Shown here in pieces: positions 8,787 through 18,961 of a stretch of DNA of 64,000 bases. The stretch is from Clostridiales bacterium (GTDB lineage Bacteria; Bacillota; Clostridia; Oscillospirales; Acutalibacteraceae): assembly GCA_024690965.1 (NCBI GenBank), contig JAILOG010000002.1, positions 62,001 to 126,000 of the forward strand, given 5' to 3'. The notes beneath the pieces were generated by a model. That model did no database searches. It was given only the letters and a program-made list of their open reading frames with translations, and was not told where the DNA came from. How positions within the stretch are numbered: the first letter of the stretch is position 1; each line of letters opens with the position of its first letter. Position numbers and translations under genes: made by a program.

Positions 8787-9590
8787 TTGAAGATACCAAA
8801 TCCTTTTAAGAAAAAAGAACCGTATGTTCCCAAAGTGGGAATTATGGGTATCGGGCTTGACTATAATTATTACGAATATAAAATAAGCGAAAAGATTTTA
8901 TACTTTTTGCTTGGCGCTGTTGTGGGCGGAGTTGTTGCGTATATCTTTTACGAATCGCTTATACTGTCCGCGATAGTTGCGCTGATTGCGGGATTTGCGT
9001 TTTTGCCGATCAGAAAAAGGCAGATAATAGAGAAAAGGCGTAATAAGCTTTTGCTTCAGTTTAAAGATATGCTCGAGTCGCTTAACACGTCTATTGGCGC
9101 GGGTCTTAACATAATGGATTCTTTCTCGAACGCCGCCGATGATATGGCAGCGCAATACGGAGAGGAGAGCCTTATATTTGAGGAGCTCAAAATAATCAAT
9201 TCGGGCATATACAACAACATAAACGTGGAAGAGCTTTTGCTTGATATGGGTGAGAGAAGTCAGATACCGGACATAGTAAGCTTTGCGAATGTATTTGACA
9301 CCTGCTATCGCAAGGGCGGAAATATAAAGGAAGTTATAAAGAACACTTATCAGATAATATGCGATAAAATAGATATTCAGCTTGAAATAAAAACAATGGT
9401 TTCGGGAAACAAGGGCGAGCTTACGGCAATGACGGTTATGCCTGTTGTTTTTGTATTTCTGCTTAAGTGCTTGGGCACCGAGGTTATAGACCTTACATCT
9501 TCCTTGGGCAGAATTACGACCACAGGAGCTATAATCATATTTGTTGTCGCTTACTTTATAGGAAAGAAAATACTTGACATAAAGCTTTGA
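8787..9590 (+). CDS. tadB: TadB-like pilus inner-membrane platform protein
   Basis: 267-residue type II secretion F-domain protein. Two N-terminal membrane helices (about residues 33-75), a cytoplasmic GspF-like domain with KDMLESLNTSIGAG (about 92-105), and two C-terminal helices. This is the TadB arrangement: a membrane platform on which TadA acts. TTG start at 8787 after AGAGGTGA. It lies 57 bp after tadA and 54 bp before tadC, in the standard order. Confidence 0.88.
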   Translation: MKIPNPFKKKEPYVPKVGIMGIGLDYNYYEYKISEKILYFLLGAVVGGVVAYIFYESLILSAIVALIAGFAFLPIRKRQIIEKRRNKLLLQFKDMLESLNTSIGAGLNIMDSFSNAADDMAAQYGEESLIFEELKIINSGIYNNINVEELLLDMGERSQIPDIVSFANVFDTCYRKGGNIKEVIKNTYQIICDKIDIQLEIKTMVSGNKGELTAMTVMPVVFVFLLKCLGTEVIDLTSSLGRITTTGAIIIFVVAYFIGKKILDIKL

Positions 9591-9644
9591 TAAGTGTTTA
9601 CTTAAAAGGCTTGCCTATTGAAAACAGAAAAGAAGTGATTTAGT

Positions 9645-10508
9645 ATGGGTCCGGGTTTATCTTTAGCGGTTATGATATTCGTCACGCTGTTGAGTGCCGT
9701 TTATCTGTTTGCGCTTTCCAAAGGCTCAAAAACATATAAAGATGTGGTAGAGGCAATTGACTCTCCAATGAAATATGCGTATATGTCGGGCTTATATATG
9801 CTTGATATGGTGCATTTTAACTACGGAAGTACGTTCAGCAAAAAAAAGATAAAAAACTGTCAGATAGTTTACGGCGAAAAATACGCTGAATTTTATTTCA
9901 GGATAAATTTGGCAAAGCAGATCACGTCCGTATTTCTTACGCTCATTATCGGTTTTACGCTTGCAGTGCTTATGGAAACATATGTTGTGCTTCTGCTTGC
10001 GGCTGGCTCTGCTTTCGGAATAGCGTATTATTTTGAAACTACCATAACAGATATCATCAAAAAGCGTGAAGACAGCATCATCGCAACCTTCCCCGATGTT
10101 CTCTCTAAGCTTGCGTTGCTTGTAAACGCGGGTATGATAGTAAAAGAAGCGTGGGAAAAGGTTGCAAACACAGGCGAAGGCACTATTTATGAAGAAATGA
10201 GAAACGCTGTTTCCGAAATGAACAACGGTATTTCTGAATTTGACGCCATTATGAATTTTGCAAACAGATGCAACGTTGACAAAATAACAAAGTTTGCTTC
10301 TACAATGGTTCAGAACCTTAGCAAAGGAAACAAAGAGCTTGCCGAGTTTTTAAGGCAGTTTTCAAACGAAGCGTGGGTTGAGAAAAAACAATATGCGCGC
10401 CAAAAGGGCGAAGAAGCCGCAAGCAAGCTGCTTATTCCTATCACACTTATGTTTGTGGGAATCTTGCTTATGGTAGTTGTTCCCATATTTATGGGCATAT
10501 CGGTATAA
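9645..10508 (+). CDS. tadC: TadC-like pilus inner-membrane platform protein
   Basis: 287-residue partner of TadB: one N-terminal helix, two central helices (about residues 88-128), a GspF-type domain containing FPDVLSKLALLVNAGM, and a C-terminal helix. TadB and TadC form the platform of the Tad system. ATG at 9645 with AGAAGTG upstream. The gene to its right is the pilin, separated by a 137-bp leader. Confidence 0.88.
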   Translation: MGPGLSLAVMIFVTLLSAVYLFALSKGSKTYKDVVEAIDSPMKYAYMSGLYMLDMVHFNYGSTFSKKKIKNCQIVYGEKYAEFYFRINLAKQITSVFLTLIIGFTLAVLMETYVVLLLAAGSAFGIAYYFETTITDIIKKREDSIIATFPDVLSKLALLVNAGMIVKEAWEKVANTGEGTIYEEMRNAVSEMNNGISEFDAIMNFANRCNVDKITKFASTMVQNLSKGNKELAEFLRQFSNEAWVEKKQYARQKGEEAASKLLIPITLMFVGILLMVVVPIFMGISV

Positions 10509-10645
10509 TTAATTTGGTTTTCGGGCTTTTATACATATTTAAGACGTTGTCCTTACCGGGATGGAGCTTCTTTTATGTGTGTATTTGCTTGAGCGATATA
10601 TAAGCAAAAACAGGTTTGTAATGCATTTGGAAAGGAGGATGACTT

Positions 10646-10909
10646 ATGAAAAAGTTATTGACAAATGCATATGTTAAATGTTCAAACGCATTATTCAATG
10701 CAAAAACAAGCGTTAAACGCTTGGCGCATGAAGAGAAAGGCGGAGCCGAAATTATCGCTACGATCATCCTTGTTGCCATAGTAGTGTTGCTTGCTTTGTT
10801 CTTCAGAGAGCAAATAGGCAATCTCGTAAGCAGCATTTGGGGCGGAATTACAGGCCAATCAGAGCAGATTACAACTTCCTTCAGCGCAGGCGGAGGCGCA
10901 CAAGGCTAA
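10646..10909 (+). CDS. Flp1-like major pilin
   Basis: 87-residue Flp-type prepilin. A charged, hydrophilic leader of about 33 residues ends in EEKGG, followed by AEIIATIILVA and a long hydrophobic helix (about 36-53), then a short amphipathic tail ending in GGGAQG. This matches the Firmicutes Flp1-like pilin type. The Glu is at +2 after Gly33, or +3 if cleavage is after Gly32, instead of the +5 of classical Flp pilins. It has the best ribosome binding site of the locus (AAAGGAGG), which fits high expression. Cleavage by the peptidase encoded at 16868 is inferred. Confidence 0.87.
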   Translation: MKKLLTNAYVKCSNALFNAKTSVKRLAHEEKGGAEIIATIILVAIVVLLALFFREQIGNLVSSIWGGITGQSEQITTSFSAGGGAQG

Positions 10910-10935
10910 CATTTTTGAAAGCTGACCGGTTAAGT

Positions 10936-10970
10936 GGCGGAGCGCGTCGTACCGGTAGACCCGCTCTGCC
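10936..10970 (+). other. Stem-loop behind the pilin gene
   Basis: A 9-bp stem with one G-U pair (arms 10936-10944 and 10962-10970) about 25 bp after the pilin stop, without a T-run. Such structures commonly protect an abundant upstream mRNA or partly end transcription; here that role is inferred from position. Confidence 0.4.
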
Positions 10971-11033
10971 GATTCGGAAAAATTACTTCAATTAATTTTG
11001 AGTTTTCATCATCTTTGGAAAGGGTGAAAGAGG

Positions 11034-11768
11034 ATGAAATCAACTGAATATAAATCACGTTTTGAAAGATTTGTAAAAGAAGAAAAGGCTGCTGCTCCCA
11101 TTGTGGAATACAGTATTGTTCTTCCCATATGCCTTTTTATATTGGGGCTTTTGTTTGCTTCGGGTTTTTATCTTAACCAAAAGGCAGTGTTAGATTCGGC
11201 AGTAAACAGGGGAGTTGTTCTTGCCCAAAAAATTTATTGTGACAACAACGCTGACAAGATTATGAACATGGGACTTGAGGAAAACAGCTATCAGGTTGGT
11301 GTAACAATAGACAGTAACGCTCTCAAAAATCCGAAAAATCTGAAATCGGAGCCGTACAGATACTTAAAATTCGGCTCTCGATACGACGATATATACGGTG
11401 CAATAGAAAAGAAGATTAATACCGCTGTAAACACTTCTCAGCTTATTAATGCAGACATACGTTTATCGGATTTGTCCATTAAAATGCCCAAGAAGTTCAA
11501 AGGATTTATGATATATAAAATGACGGTTACTGTTTCGCAGGATTTTTACAATCCCTTTGTTCCGGTGCTTGTAAGGCAAAACACAACAAGCCTGTTTTCA
11601 ATGAAATCGTCTGCAACAGCCGCTGTTATGAGCACGACCGAATATGTTCGAAATGTAGATATGCTAAACGACGTTGTTGGCCGTATGACCGGAAGCACTT
11701 GCGACGGCTGGGTAAACAAGATGCTTTCAAGACTTACATCTTTTATAAGTAAAACGGGTGTAGGATGA
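11034..11768 (+). CDS. TadE-like pseudopilin
   Basis: 244-residue protein with a short charged leader, the class III prepilin-like junction EKAAAPIVEYSIVLP and one hydrophobic helix (about residues 26-46), then a soluble domain exported from the cell. The Glu of IVEY lies about five residues after the putative cleavage site, as in TadE. TadE-like proteins are minor pilins needed for assembly. It sits between the pilin and the giant TadG-like gene, each with its own RBS (here AAAGGGTGAAAGAGG). Confidence 0.82.
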   Translation: MKSTEYKSRFERFVKEEKAAAPIVEYSIVLPICLFILGLLFASGFYLNQKAVLDSAVNRGVVLAQKIYCDNNADKIMNMGLEENSYQVGVTIDSNALKNPKNLKSEPYRYLKFGSRYDDIYGAIEKKINTAVNTSQLINADIRLSDLSIKMPKKFKGFMIYKMTVTVSQDFYNPFVPVLVRQNTTSLFSMKSSATAAVMSTTEYVRNVDMLNDVVGRMTGSTCDGWVNKMLSRLTSFISKTGVG

Positions 11769-11815
11769 TATTATTTGCTTTTCAGTGAACTCAGCAAGCG
11801 AAAGGGTGGTTGCTA

Positions 11816-14800
11816 ATGTATAGCTTCGCTTCAAAATGTAAGGGATCAATTTCATTATTTTTATCTATAATATTGTTGCCTACCCTCACCTTTACGGGAC
11901 TTATGGTAGACAGCGCCAATCTCGCGTTGTCAAAATCCATAGTTGAGAATGCGGGTGAGCTTACAACAAACGCAGCGCTTGCCAATTATGACACAGTGCT
12001 TAAAGACGTTTACGGTCTTATGGCGCTTTCTCAGGTGGGCAGTACAACAAACGACGCCGACGCATATTTTGCAAACACAATGCAGGCAAAAAATCTGCTC
12101 GCTACCGTTTCTTCCGCAGTAAGCGGACTTAACCAGAATATTAAAGACTTTGTGGGAGCAGAAGACGAAAGCTATACCATTAATTCTAATTTTCTTAACG
12201 TAACCTACGACAGCTTTGAGGCTAAGGGCGTAAAGGGGAGCTCTTTGCGTAATTACAAGATACTCAAAAACCAAATAGTTGAGTTTATGAAATACCGTGG
12301 ACCTGCAGAGATCGCTCTCGACTTGTTCGCGGGCGCGGCAAGCTTTGAAGAAGCGGACGCCAAGGTAGATGTTACGGCTGCAAAAACAACTGTGGACGCG
12401 ACAAAGGGTGAAATGGGTTCTTTGTGTGCCACATTATATAAATCCATTGTTAGGTACGATGCACGTGTAGAAAACTTTAAAAAAGCCGAAAAAGATTGGA
12501 ATCAGAACATTGATAAATTGAATGAGGCTGTAAGACTTGCAAACGAATATCTTGTAACATGGTGTGTCGCGCCGATAAATACAAGCGGCCTTCGTACGCT
12601 CAATTATCATCAGTCTGAAAAATATGAAAAGTTTGAGCTTAAAAAGAATCCTTCGGATCTTTCGCTCAGCGAGCTTCAGCCGCTTAAAACAACGCTTGAG
12701 TCAGAATTGGCCGAATGTAAGAGCAGTATGGAATCACTTACCGGCGGCTTATATGGGTTTGAGTCTTTGCCGTCTATAGAGCAGAGAAAAACGGTAGATG
12801 ATTATTTTGTATTTAATGATCACTTGTGTGACTTAATGTATTGCTATAACAAGATCAACGATGAGTTGGAGTCAAGATGTTGCCTTTCAAGAAATTTAAA
12901 TGAATCTGACGACAGTTATAAAGCAAGGATAGACAGTGCGAAAGCCGAAACAAAAGAGTGGTTAGACAAAACGGTAAATCCCGAAATAAAAAAAGTATAT
13001 GATTTTATGATTTCCGTTTCTGGTACCGTAAATACTTTTTCGGGACTGGCCTCTAAATATAATAATTTGGCGAAAGAGCAGTACGACTATTTTTACTCTG
13101 TATATAAATCATATTATTTAGCTCTGGGCAGACTTACGGGTATTGATCCCGTAAGCGGAAAACCAATAGTTAAATTCTTTCTTATGCCCGAAGGCGAGTA
13201 TAAGCAAAGAGGTACTCACGGCAACAACTATGACTATATGCTTACGCTTTGCAACTTGATACAGGCAAAATTTAATCAGTTAAAGACAGATAACAATAAT
13301 TTGAAGTATGAAGTGGAAAAATACGGCTCAAATACCGGCAAAGATGAATATTATCAAGAGCTTTCAAGCGAAGCTTCAAAAAACGACGTTACTTTTGACA
13401 TAAATGACCTAAATGAACTCAGAGAGCAGATTAACGGTAATAAGCAATACGTGCTCTATACAGTTTCGGCAAAATTCCGTGAATACAATTTTTACGGCAA
13501 GGGGCTCAGCAACCTTACAGACTATTCCAAATTTAAAAAGGCGTGTGTGAACAAGCTTAAAAATTCATCCGATTTCAGTTACGAAAAATATGACGAGTAT
13601 TATGAGCGTTATTTTCCGAATAAGTTTGTTTCGGCAATATTCTCGTTTACACCTGCGTCATATTTAAAGAGAATAGATGAGGTCGGCGCCGATTGCGGCG
13701 GTGTTACGCTGAATTCGCCGGCATTTTACGCTTATCTTGTTATGACATTCGGCGGTTATAAGAACGAGGACGAGAACAAAGTAGATTCGGTCACAGAGTC
13801 TATATCGGAAATAAGCGATTCGTCTATAGAGGAAGTATCAAAGGACGAAAATACAAATAACAAATATTCACTTAATGTATTTTCTATGCTCAATACATCG
13901 GGCGGCGACCTTAATCTTATAGAGATAGACGGAGCAGGAAGCTCCAGAACAGGCGTGCTGAGAATGTTCTCAAGTATGGCAAAAAAGATTAAGGGAATGT
14001 TCCGGATATTTAAAAACGGTTGGAGCGGATTAGCTGATAATTTGCTTGTTACGGAATATGTTTTCCAAAACTTTTCATATGCCACAATGGACAATATGAA
14101 AAAGTCAGAAAATGAGGGAAAAGATTTTCAGACTACTACATTGCAGAATATCAACAAAAAGAATAACCGCATTTACGGCTGCGAGATTGAGTATATTCTT
14201 GAGGGATATCGCGGACAGAGCGGATCAAAACCCAAATGGTGGCAATTCTGGAAAAAGGCTAAGGCGGGCGACGGCCCTGAAAAAAACGTAAAGATTGTTA
14301 AAAGCGAAATATTCCTTTTAAGATTTGTTCTTAATTCCATATTTGCTTTTACAAGTAGCACATTGCGTACTCAAACACTTGGACCTGCCACTGCGCTTAG
14401 CGCCGCCTGTTGGGGCGCAATACCCGTATCGGTCTGGCAGGTGATATTGGAGCTTGTCTTGTCTATTTGTGAGACATCCAGAGACTTAAGCGAGCTTATG
14501 GACGGAAAAGAAATGCCCCTTTACAAAAGCGAGACCAATTGGTTCTTCCAGCTTGGCGGCGGCGCTATAGAAAACGTAATGAAGGATGTATCTAAGAAAG
14601 TTGCGGATAAAGTTGCCGATAAGGTCCAAGACGCGGCAGGTAGCCTCATTAACGGAGCGGAGTCGTATATAGGGCAGATGATAAGCGGTGTTTCATCAGA
14701 TATAAGCACAAAAACATCCGAGGTAATGACAAAGGTAGGCGACGAGCTTTCGGGTGTTATAAACGAACAGGTAACCAAGATCGTAGAATCTATGGGAGAT

Positions 14801-15805
14801 GTTATCAAAAATAAAATTGAAGAAAAATACTTGAAGCTTATGACTGACGGCATTGCGTTTAACAGAGCCGAGCTTGAAAAAGATCTTAATGCTATAGTGC
14901 AAAGCTTCTGTGATGATGATTCTAAGGTGAGCGAGCCTATTAAAGATTTTCTTACCGTTGCAGGCGAGGGCCTTGTTGATCAGATAATGGACAGCAGTGC
15001 CATAACCCGTTTGGAAGAGTTCAGCAAAAAGCTTGACAGCAGCAAATACGGACAATCTTCCGATACCGATGCGTCTGCGGTTTCCGGCAGCGATTCTGAC
15101 GCGTCGTTTATAGATACCAAATTCACTTTGAACGGTTCAGTGTATTCAGAGATTATGAACGGTGTTTCTACTACTATTAACAATTATATAAGCGGTCTCG
15201 GCAATCAGCTTAAGGATAAAACTCAAGCTCTGGTTGACGGTTATCTTAAAAAGGCCGAAGCAGAAGTTAACGCCAAAGTAAGCGAATACGGCGAAAAGGC
15301 GGAAGAGTGGACAACACAAAAATCCGAAGAGCTCGGCGCAAGCGTTAACACATGGCTTAACGATAATCTCGGAAATTATACATCTACGGGAGCAGGTACC
15401 GGCAATGCCGGCAGCATAGTGTCTCCCTCAAGCTCTTATACCGGCGATACTTCCGAACAATCGTCATTTGTAAACAGACTTATGAACTTCTCATACAGAG
15501 ATTATCTCCGTATTTTCTTCTTCCTCAATATTCAGGGCAACGAAGAAGAAAAGATGCTTACAAGAATTGGTGACGTAATAGAGCTTAATACAAAGGGCGC
15601 GCTTAAAGAATACTACGCCCAAATAGGTATGACAGGTCACCCCGCAGGTGAAAAATTCGGGCTTAACAATGCGTACACATACGTTGAGATCTCGGCAAAT
15701 ATCCACGTAAAACCCCTGCTTTTGTCACAGTCAATCTTTGCAGGAAGTACGGGAAGTCCGATCGGAATGTGGTCGTATAAATATACTAACGCACAAGGTT
15801 ATTAA
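11816..15805 (+). CDS. Giant TadG-like pilus-associated surface protein (DUF5702-type)
   Basis: 1329 residues. The N-terminus has KGSISLFLSIILLP, a TadG-type single helix after a KCKGS junction, followed by MVDSANLALSKSIVENA and a DYDTVLKDVYGL-like segment that I associate with the Firmicutes DUF5702 family (from memory, unverified). The rest is hydrophilic and largely helical or coiled, with Ser/Asp-rich low-complexity linkers around 650-690 and 1085-1105, and a hydrophobic stretch near 835-885. A C-terminal domain ends with SPIGMWSYKYTNA. About three times longer than proteobacterial TadG. The ATG at 11816 is chosen because AGGGTGG at 11803-11809 is the RBS; the TTG at 11810 touches it. Probably a pilus-tip or surface adhesin component. 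Confidence 0.75.
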   Translation: MYSFASKCKGSISLFLSIILLPTLTFTGLMVDSANLALSKSIVENAGELTTNAALANYDTVLKDVYGLMALSQVGSTTNDADAYFANTMQAKNLLATVSSAVSGLNQNIKDFVGAEDESYTINSNFLNVTYDSFEAKGVKGSSLRNYKILKNQIVEFMKYRGPAEIALDLFAGAASFEEADAKVDVTAAKTTVDATKGEMGSLCATLYKSIVRYDARVENFKKAEKDWNQNIDKLNEAVRLANEYLVTWCVAPINTSGLRTLNYHQSEKYEKFELKKNPSDLSLSELQPLKTTLESELAECKSSMESLTGGLYGFESLPSIEQRKTVDDYFVFNDHLCDLMYCYNKINDELESRCCLSRNLNESDDSYKARIDSAKAETKEWLDKTVNPEIKKVYDFMISVSGTVNTFSGLASKYNNLAKEQYDYFYSVYKSYYLALGRLTGIDPVSGKPIVKFFLMPEGEYKQRGTHGNNYDYMLTLCNLIQAKFNQLKTDNNNLKYEVEKYGSNTGKDEYYQELSSEASKNDVTFDINDLNELREQINGNKQYVLYTVSAKFREYNFYGKGLSNLTDYSKFKKACVNKLKNSSDFSYEKYDEYYERYFPNKFVSAIFSFTPASYLKRIDEVGADCGGVTLNSPAFYAYLVMTFGGYKNEDENKVDSVTESISEISDSSIEEVSKDENTNNKYSLNVFSMLNTSGGDLNLIEIDGAGSSRTGVLRMFSSMAKKIKGMFRIFKNGWSGLADNLLVTEYVFQNFSYATMDNMKKSENEGKDFQTTTLQNINKKNNRIYGCEIEYILEGYRGQSGSKPKWWQFWKKAKAGDGPEKNVKIVKSEIFLLRFVLNSIFAFTSSTLRTQTLGPATALSAACWGAIPVSVWQVILELVLSICETSRDLSELMDGKEMPLYKSETNWFFQLGGGAIENVMKDVSKKVADKVADKVQDAAGSLINGAESYIGQMISGVSSDISTKTSEVMTKVGDELSGVINEQVTKIVESMGDVIKNKIEEKYLKLMTDGIAFNRAELEKDLNAIVQSFCDDDSKVSEPIKDFLTVAGEGLVDQIMDSSAITRLEEFSKKLDSSKYGQSSDTDASAVSGSDSDASFIDTKFTLNGSVYSEIMNGVSTTINNYISGLGNQLKDKTQALVDGYLKKAEAEVNAKVSEYGEKAEEWTTQKSEELGASVNTWLNDNLGNYTSTGAGTGNAGSIVSPSSSYTGDTSEQSSFVNRLMNFSYRDYLRIFFFLNIQGNEEEKMLTRIGDVIELNTKGALKEYYAQIGMTGHPAGEKFGLNNAYTYVEISANIHVKPLLLSQSIFAGSTGSPIGMWSYKYTNAQGY

Positions 15806-15838
15806 TTCGAGAATTATAACAAAGAGAGGGGATAAGAA

Positions 15839-16780
15839 ATGAAATTGCCAAACAGATTTATTAAAGATCAAAATGGTTCTCTTACAATAGAAGCATCTAT
15901 TGCAATGGTCCTGTTCAGCTTTGTTATGGTATTTCTTATCACACTTACAAACGCCTGCCGTGTTCAGGCGGCAATACAGAATTCTCTCGATAAAGCGGCG
16001 CTTGAGTTGTCTCAGGAAATGTATTTGTATGAGGCGACCGGATTGTATTATGCTACCGTAGACGTATCGGGAGAGGCTTCAAATGCGGCTAACTCCGCTG
16101 TTAATACTATAAACAGCGGCGGAAATATAATCGACGCGGGCGTGGGAGCCTACAACAACGGCTCAAATTCTCAAATCGGTCAGGATTTATCTAAATTCAC
16201 TTCTCCGGGCGGTTTGGCAGGCGGTATGTATTCGCTTTACAGCGGATTCAAGAATACTGATACCGATCATGTTTCAACTGTGCTTTCTACAGTAGACGGA
16301 AAAAAGGGAACCCTAAATTCGAGCTATGAAACAATACGTTCAAATATGAAAAACGCATCGGGCGATCCCGTTAACTTTATTGTACAGCTTGGAAAATACG
16401 GCCTAAATTCCGTTACCTCATATTATTTCGGTTCTTCTTTGGGAGAGTCGCTTACCGTTGATTATTTAGGCTGCAACAACGATGGCAAAGACGAAGAAAC
16501 TTATGCGGACGAATGGCTTAAGCAGCTTGGTGTTGTGGACGGCGTTTCGGGGTTGAATTTTAATAAATCGTCAATTTTTGCGCCTGCTTCACCCACTAAT
16601 ATCAACTTAGTCGTAACTTATGACGTTAATATATATCCTTTGCTCGGAGATTTTAAGGTAACTTTTGCGCAAAGTGCTTCTACACGCGCGTGGCTTGGCG
16701 GCGATCTTACCGTTGCCAGAGCATTTACCTTCGGAAAGTCTTCGGGCTCGGGCAACAATACTTTGCCCGCAGTGGGATGA
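15839..16780 (+). CDS. Second TadE-like pseudopilin
   Basis: 313-residue minor pilin-like protein. The junction NG|SLTIEASIAM at residues 12-22 is a textbook class III prepilin site with Glu at +5, followed by a hydrophobic helix. The exported part is Gly/Ser/Asn-rich and ends in a flexible GSGNNTLPAVG tail. ATG at 15839 with AGAGAGGGG upstream. It lies between the TadG-like gene and the prepilin peptidase gene, so the locus has pseudopilins on both sides of the giant protein. Confidence 0.8.
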   Translation: MKLPNRFIKDQNGSLTIEASIAMVLFSFVMVFLITLTNACRVQAAIQNSLDKAALELSQEMYLYEATGLYYATVDVSGEASNAANSAVNTINSGGNIIDAGVGAYNNGSNSQIGQDLSKFTSPGGLAGGMYSLYSGFKNTDTDHVSTVLSTVDGKKGTLNSSYETIRSNMKNASGDPVNFIVQLGKYGLNSVTSYYFGSSLGESLTVDYLGCNNDGKDEETYADEWLKQLGVVDGVSGLNFNKSSIFAPASPTNINLVVTYDVNIYPLLGDFKVTFAQSASTRAWLGGDLTVARAFTFGKSSGSGNNTLPAVG

Positions 16781-16867
16781 TACAGATATCAGTAAACAAT
16801 TTACGCTTGCTTATTAATTCAGAAAGGCGCGATTAGGCATTTGCCGTTGTCGCAGGCAGGTTTAAAA

Positions 16868-17548
16868 ATGCTTGAATATTTTATAATGACGCTGTCGCCT
16901 GTACTATTGTCGATTTTAGCGCTTATATATAATAATTTTGATGATATCAGATCTAAAAAGGGTTTAAAACCCAAATTTGCGGAATTATTTAGATTTAAAA
17001 AGAATAAGCTTTTGCTTATACCCTTTACATTGTTCGGTATAGGGATAATGTTTTGGTCGCATATGTATTTCAAAGATTCTTTAGAAATATCTTTAAAAAT
17101 GCTGTACGTTTATGAGCTCTTGATATGTGTTGCTTATATTGACTATATCAAGGGAATAATCCCGAACAAGCTTATAATTTTTGCTTTCTTTTCATATTTT
17201 GTGTTTTTCGCGTTTGAAGCAATAGTAAAAAATGCTTCCGTGTCTGCGTTGCTTGTCAGGGCAGGATTAGGTCTTATACTTGGCGGCGGTGTTTTCGGCT
17301 TGTGCAGCCTTCTTACAAAGGGCAGTATGGGTATGGGCGATGTTAAGCTGTTTGCTGTTTTGGGAATTTTGCTTGGATTTCAGGCGGTGTTTAACGTAAT
17401 ATTCTTTTCTGTGCTTCTTGTGGCACTGTATGGAATAATTGCTATGGTTTTTAAAAAGAAAGATAAAAAGACCACAGTGCCTTTAGGGCCCTTTGCCCTT
17501 GCCGGTATGATGGTGTCGATCGTTTTGGGAATCGGGGGAATGTTGTAA
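16868..17548 (+). CDS. Prepilin peptidase (TadV/CpaA-like, peptidase family A24)
   Basis: Integral-membrane aspartic peptidase that removes the leader of Flp-type prepilins. About six hydrophobic segments. The two catalytic aspartates are visible as IDYIKGIIPN (D92) and GMGDVKLFA (D158), the family GxGD motif. No N-terminal methylase domain, as expected for the TadV type. I prefer the ATG at 16868 because AGGCAGG lies 7 bases upstream; a TTG at 16841 would add nine residues. The stop overlaps the next start in TAATG. Confidence 0.85.
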   Translation: MLEYFIMTLSPVLLSILALIYNNFDDIRSKKGLKPKFAELFRFKKNKLLLIPFTLFGIGIMFWSHMYFKDSLEISLKMLYVYELLICVAYIDYIKGIIPNKLIIFAFFSYFVFFAFEAIVKNASVSALLVRAGLGLILGGGVFGLCSLLTKGSMGMGDVKLFAVLGILLGFQAVFNVIFFSVLLVALYGIIAMVFKKKDKKTTVPLGPFALAGMMVSIVLGIGGML

Positions 17549-18864
17549 TGAAAAAACCGTTTATTGCAATTGCGCTTGTTGCGATAGTTGCTTTGGGCAT
17601 ATTTTATACAGTTACCTTGTTTTTGAAGGATGAGAACGAGCTTCCGAAAGAGACAGTAGACCAAATTGCGTATTATACTCAAATAGGAACCGAGCAGCGT
17701 GAGCTTGGGGCTTACGGCAAGGCGTGTGAGTGCTTTGAAAATGTTCTTGCTCTTGACGCTTCTCTTGAAAATTATCACACACTTGCAGACGTGTATTTGG
17801 AGGCTGAGCGTTACTCCAAATATACCGAGCTGTTAAGAACGGTAATCGGCATATATCCCAAAGATACAGCCGCGTACGAAAAGCTTTGCAAATACTATTT
17901 TGAGAAAGAATCTTATTCCGCTTGTAAAGAAATAGGTCAAAGCGCGTTTGACAATAACGTGCGTACCGATGTTATAGAGGACTGCTATTATAAAAGTGCC
18001 TTTATGCACGATATATATGTAGGCGAATTTGAAAACGCATACAGATATTACAACGGCTTCTCCGTTGTAAAAAGCGAAAACGGATATTCGTTTTTGAACG
18101 CAAATTTGAGAATAGAAATGGGACCGTATAAATCTGCGACCTCATTTACCGATACCTTGGCGGCTGTTTTGGGCGATGAGGGCAAGTATTATTATATAGA
18201 CCTTGAGGGTGAAAAGTACCTTGCCACTGCTGGTGACTATGAGATCGCATATTCATTCAGTGAGGGTTATGCAATTGTTAAAACAAAAGAGGGCAAATAC
18301 AGATATCTTACTACCGACTGCCGTCTCGGAGGCAGCGAGTTTGAATATGCTACGCTTTATAAAAACGGCGTTTCCGCGGTAAAATCTGACGGAAAATGGT
18401 ATATTATCAATCAGGCGGGCGCTGTAATAGAGGGTACGGGCGCGTATTATGATGTTAAATACGATGAAGATAATATTTGTTCAAACTGCGGAATCATATT
18501 TGTAAGCGACGGCGAAGGCAAAGGTTATTATCCCATAAACCTTAAAGGTCAGCGTATCGGCGGAGATACTTACGACGACGCAAAGCCTTTCTTTACCGAT
18601 AACTATACCTGCGTAATGAAAAATGAAAAATGGGGATTTATAGACTTGAACGGAAATTTGGTCATAGAGTATCAGTATCAGGACGCTCAGCCGTTCGGTT
18701 ACGGTGCTGCCGCCGTAAAAACAGGCAACAAATGGGGCTTTATAGCACCAAATAACCGTATGGTAATAGAGCCTGAATTTGAGGGAGCGAAGTGCTTTAC
18801 GGCTGATAAGCTTTGCCCGGTAAAATCGGACGGTAAATGGTCTTACCTTAAGCTGTTGGCATAA
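17548..18864 (+). CDS. TPR/WG-repeat membrane-anchored protein of the pilus locus
   Basis: 438 residues. One N-terminal membrane helix (residues 4-26), a TPR-like helical region (about 45-165), then WG beta-repeats (about 175-435) with the hallmark KWGFIDLNGNLVIE and KWGFIAPNNRMVIEPEF. No enzyme motif. Its start overlaps the peptidase stop by one base, so it is translationally coupled to the pilus genes. Diderm Tad loci carry a TPR lipoprotein, TadD; this protein has a TPR segment and an anchor, and may fill that place, which is inference. Confidence 0.78.
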   Translation: MKKPFIAIALVAIVALGIFYTVTLFLKDENELPKETVDQIAYYTQIGTEQRELGAYGKACECFENVLALDASLENYHTLADVYLEAERYSKYTELLRTVIGIYPKDTAAYEKLCKYYFEKESYSACKEIGQSAFDNNVRTDVIEDCYYKSAFMHDIYVGEFENAYRYYNGFSVVKSENGYSFLNANLRIEMGPYKSATSFTDTLAAVLGDEGKYYYIDLEGEKYLATAGDYEIAYSFSEGYAIVKTKEGKYRYLTTDCRLGGSEFEYATLYKNGVSAVKSDGKWYIINQAGAVIEGTGAYYDVKYDEDNICSNCGIIFVSDGEGKGYYPINLKGQRIGGDTYDDAKPFFTDNYTCVMKNEKWGFIDLNGNLVIEYQYQDAQPFGYGAAAVKTGNKWGFIAPNNRMVIEPEFEGAKCFTADKLCPVKSDGKWSYLKLLA

Positions 18865-18961
18865 TAATCGAATTAAAATACTTTGATAATAAATATTTAC
18901 AGAAAGGGCGACGACTTGCGGATCCATCAGTGATTTGCGACAGTTCCGAAAGGTGAATTTT

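Noticed and set aside
6288-17548. Type II secretion or type IVa pilus system
   Set aside because: The TadZ/TadA/TadB/TadC order, Flp1-type pilin and TadE-like pseudopilins specify the Tad type.
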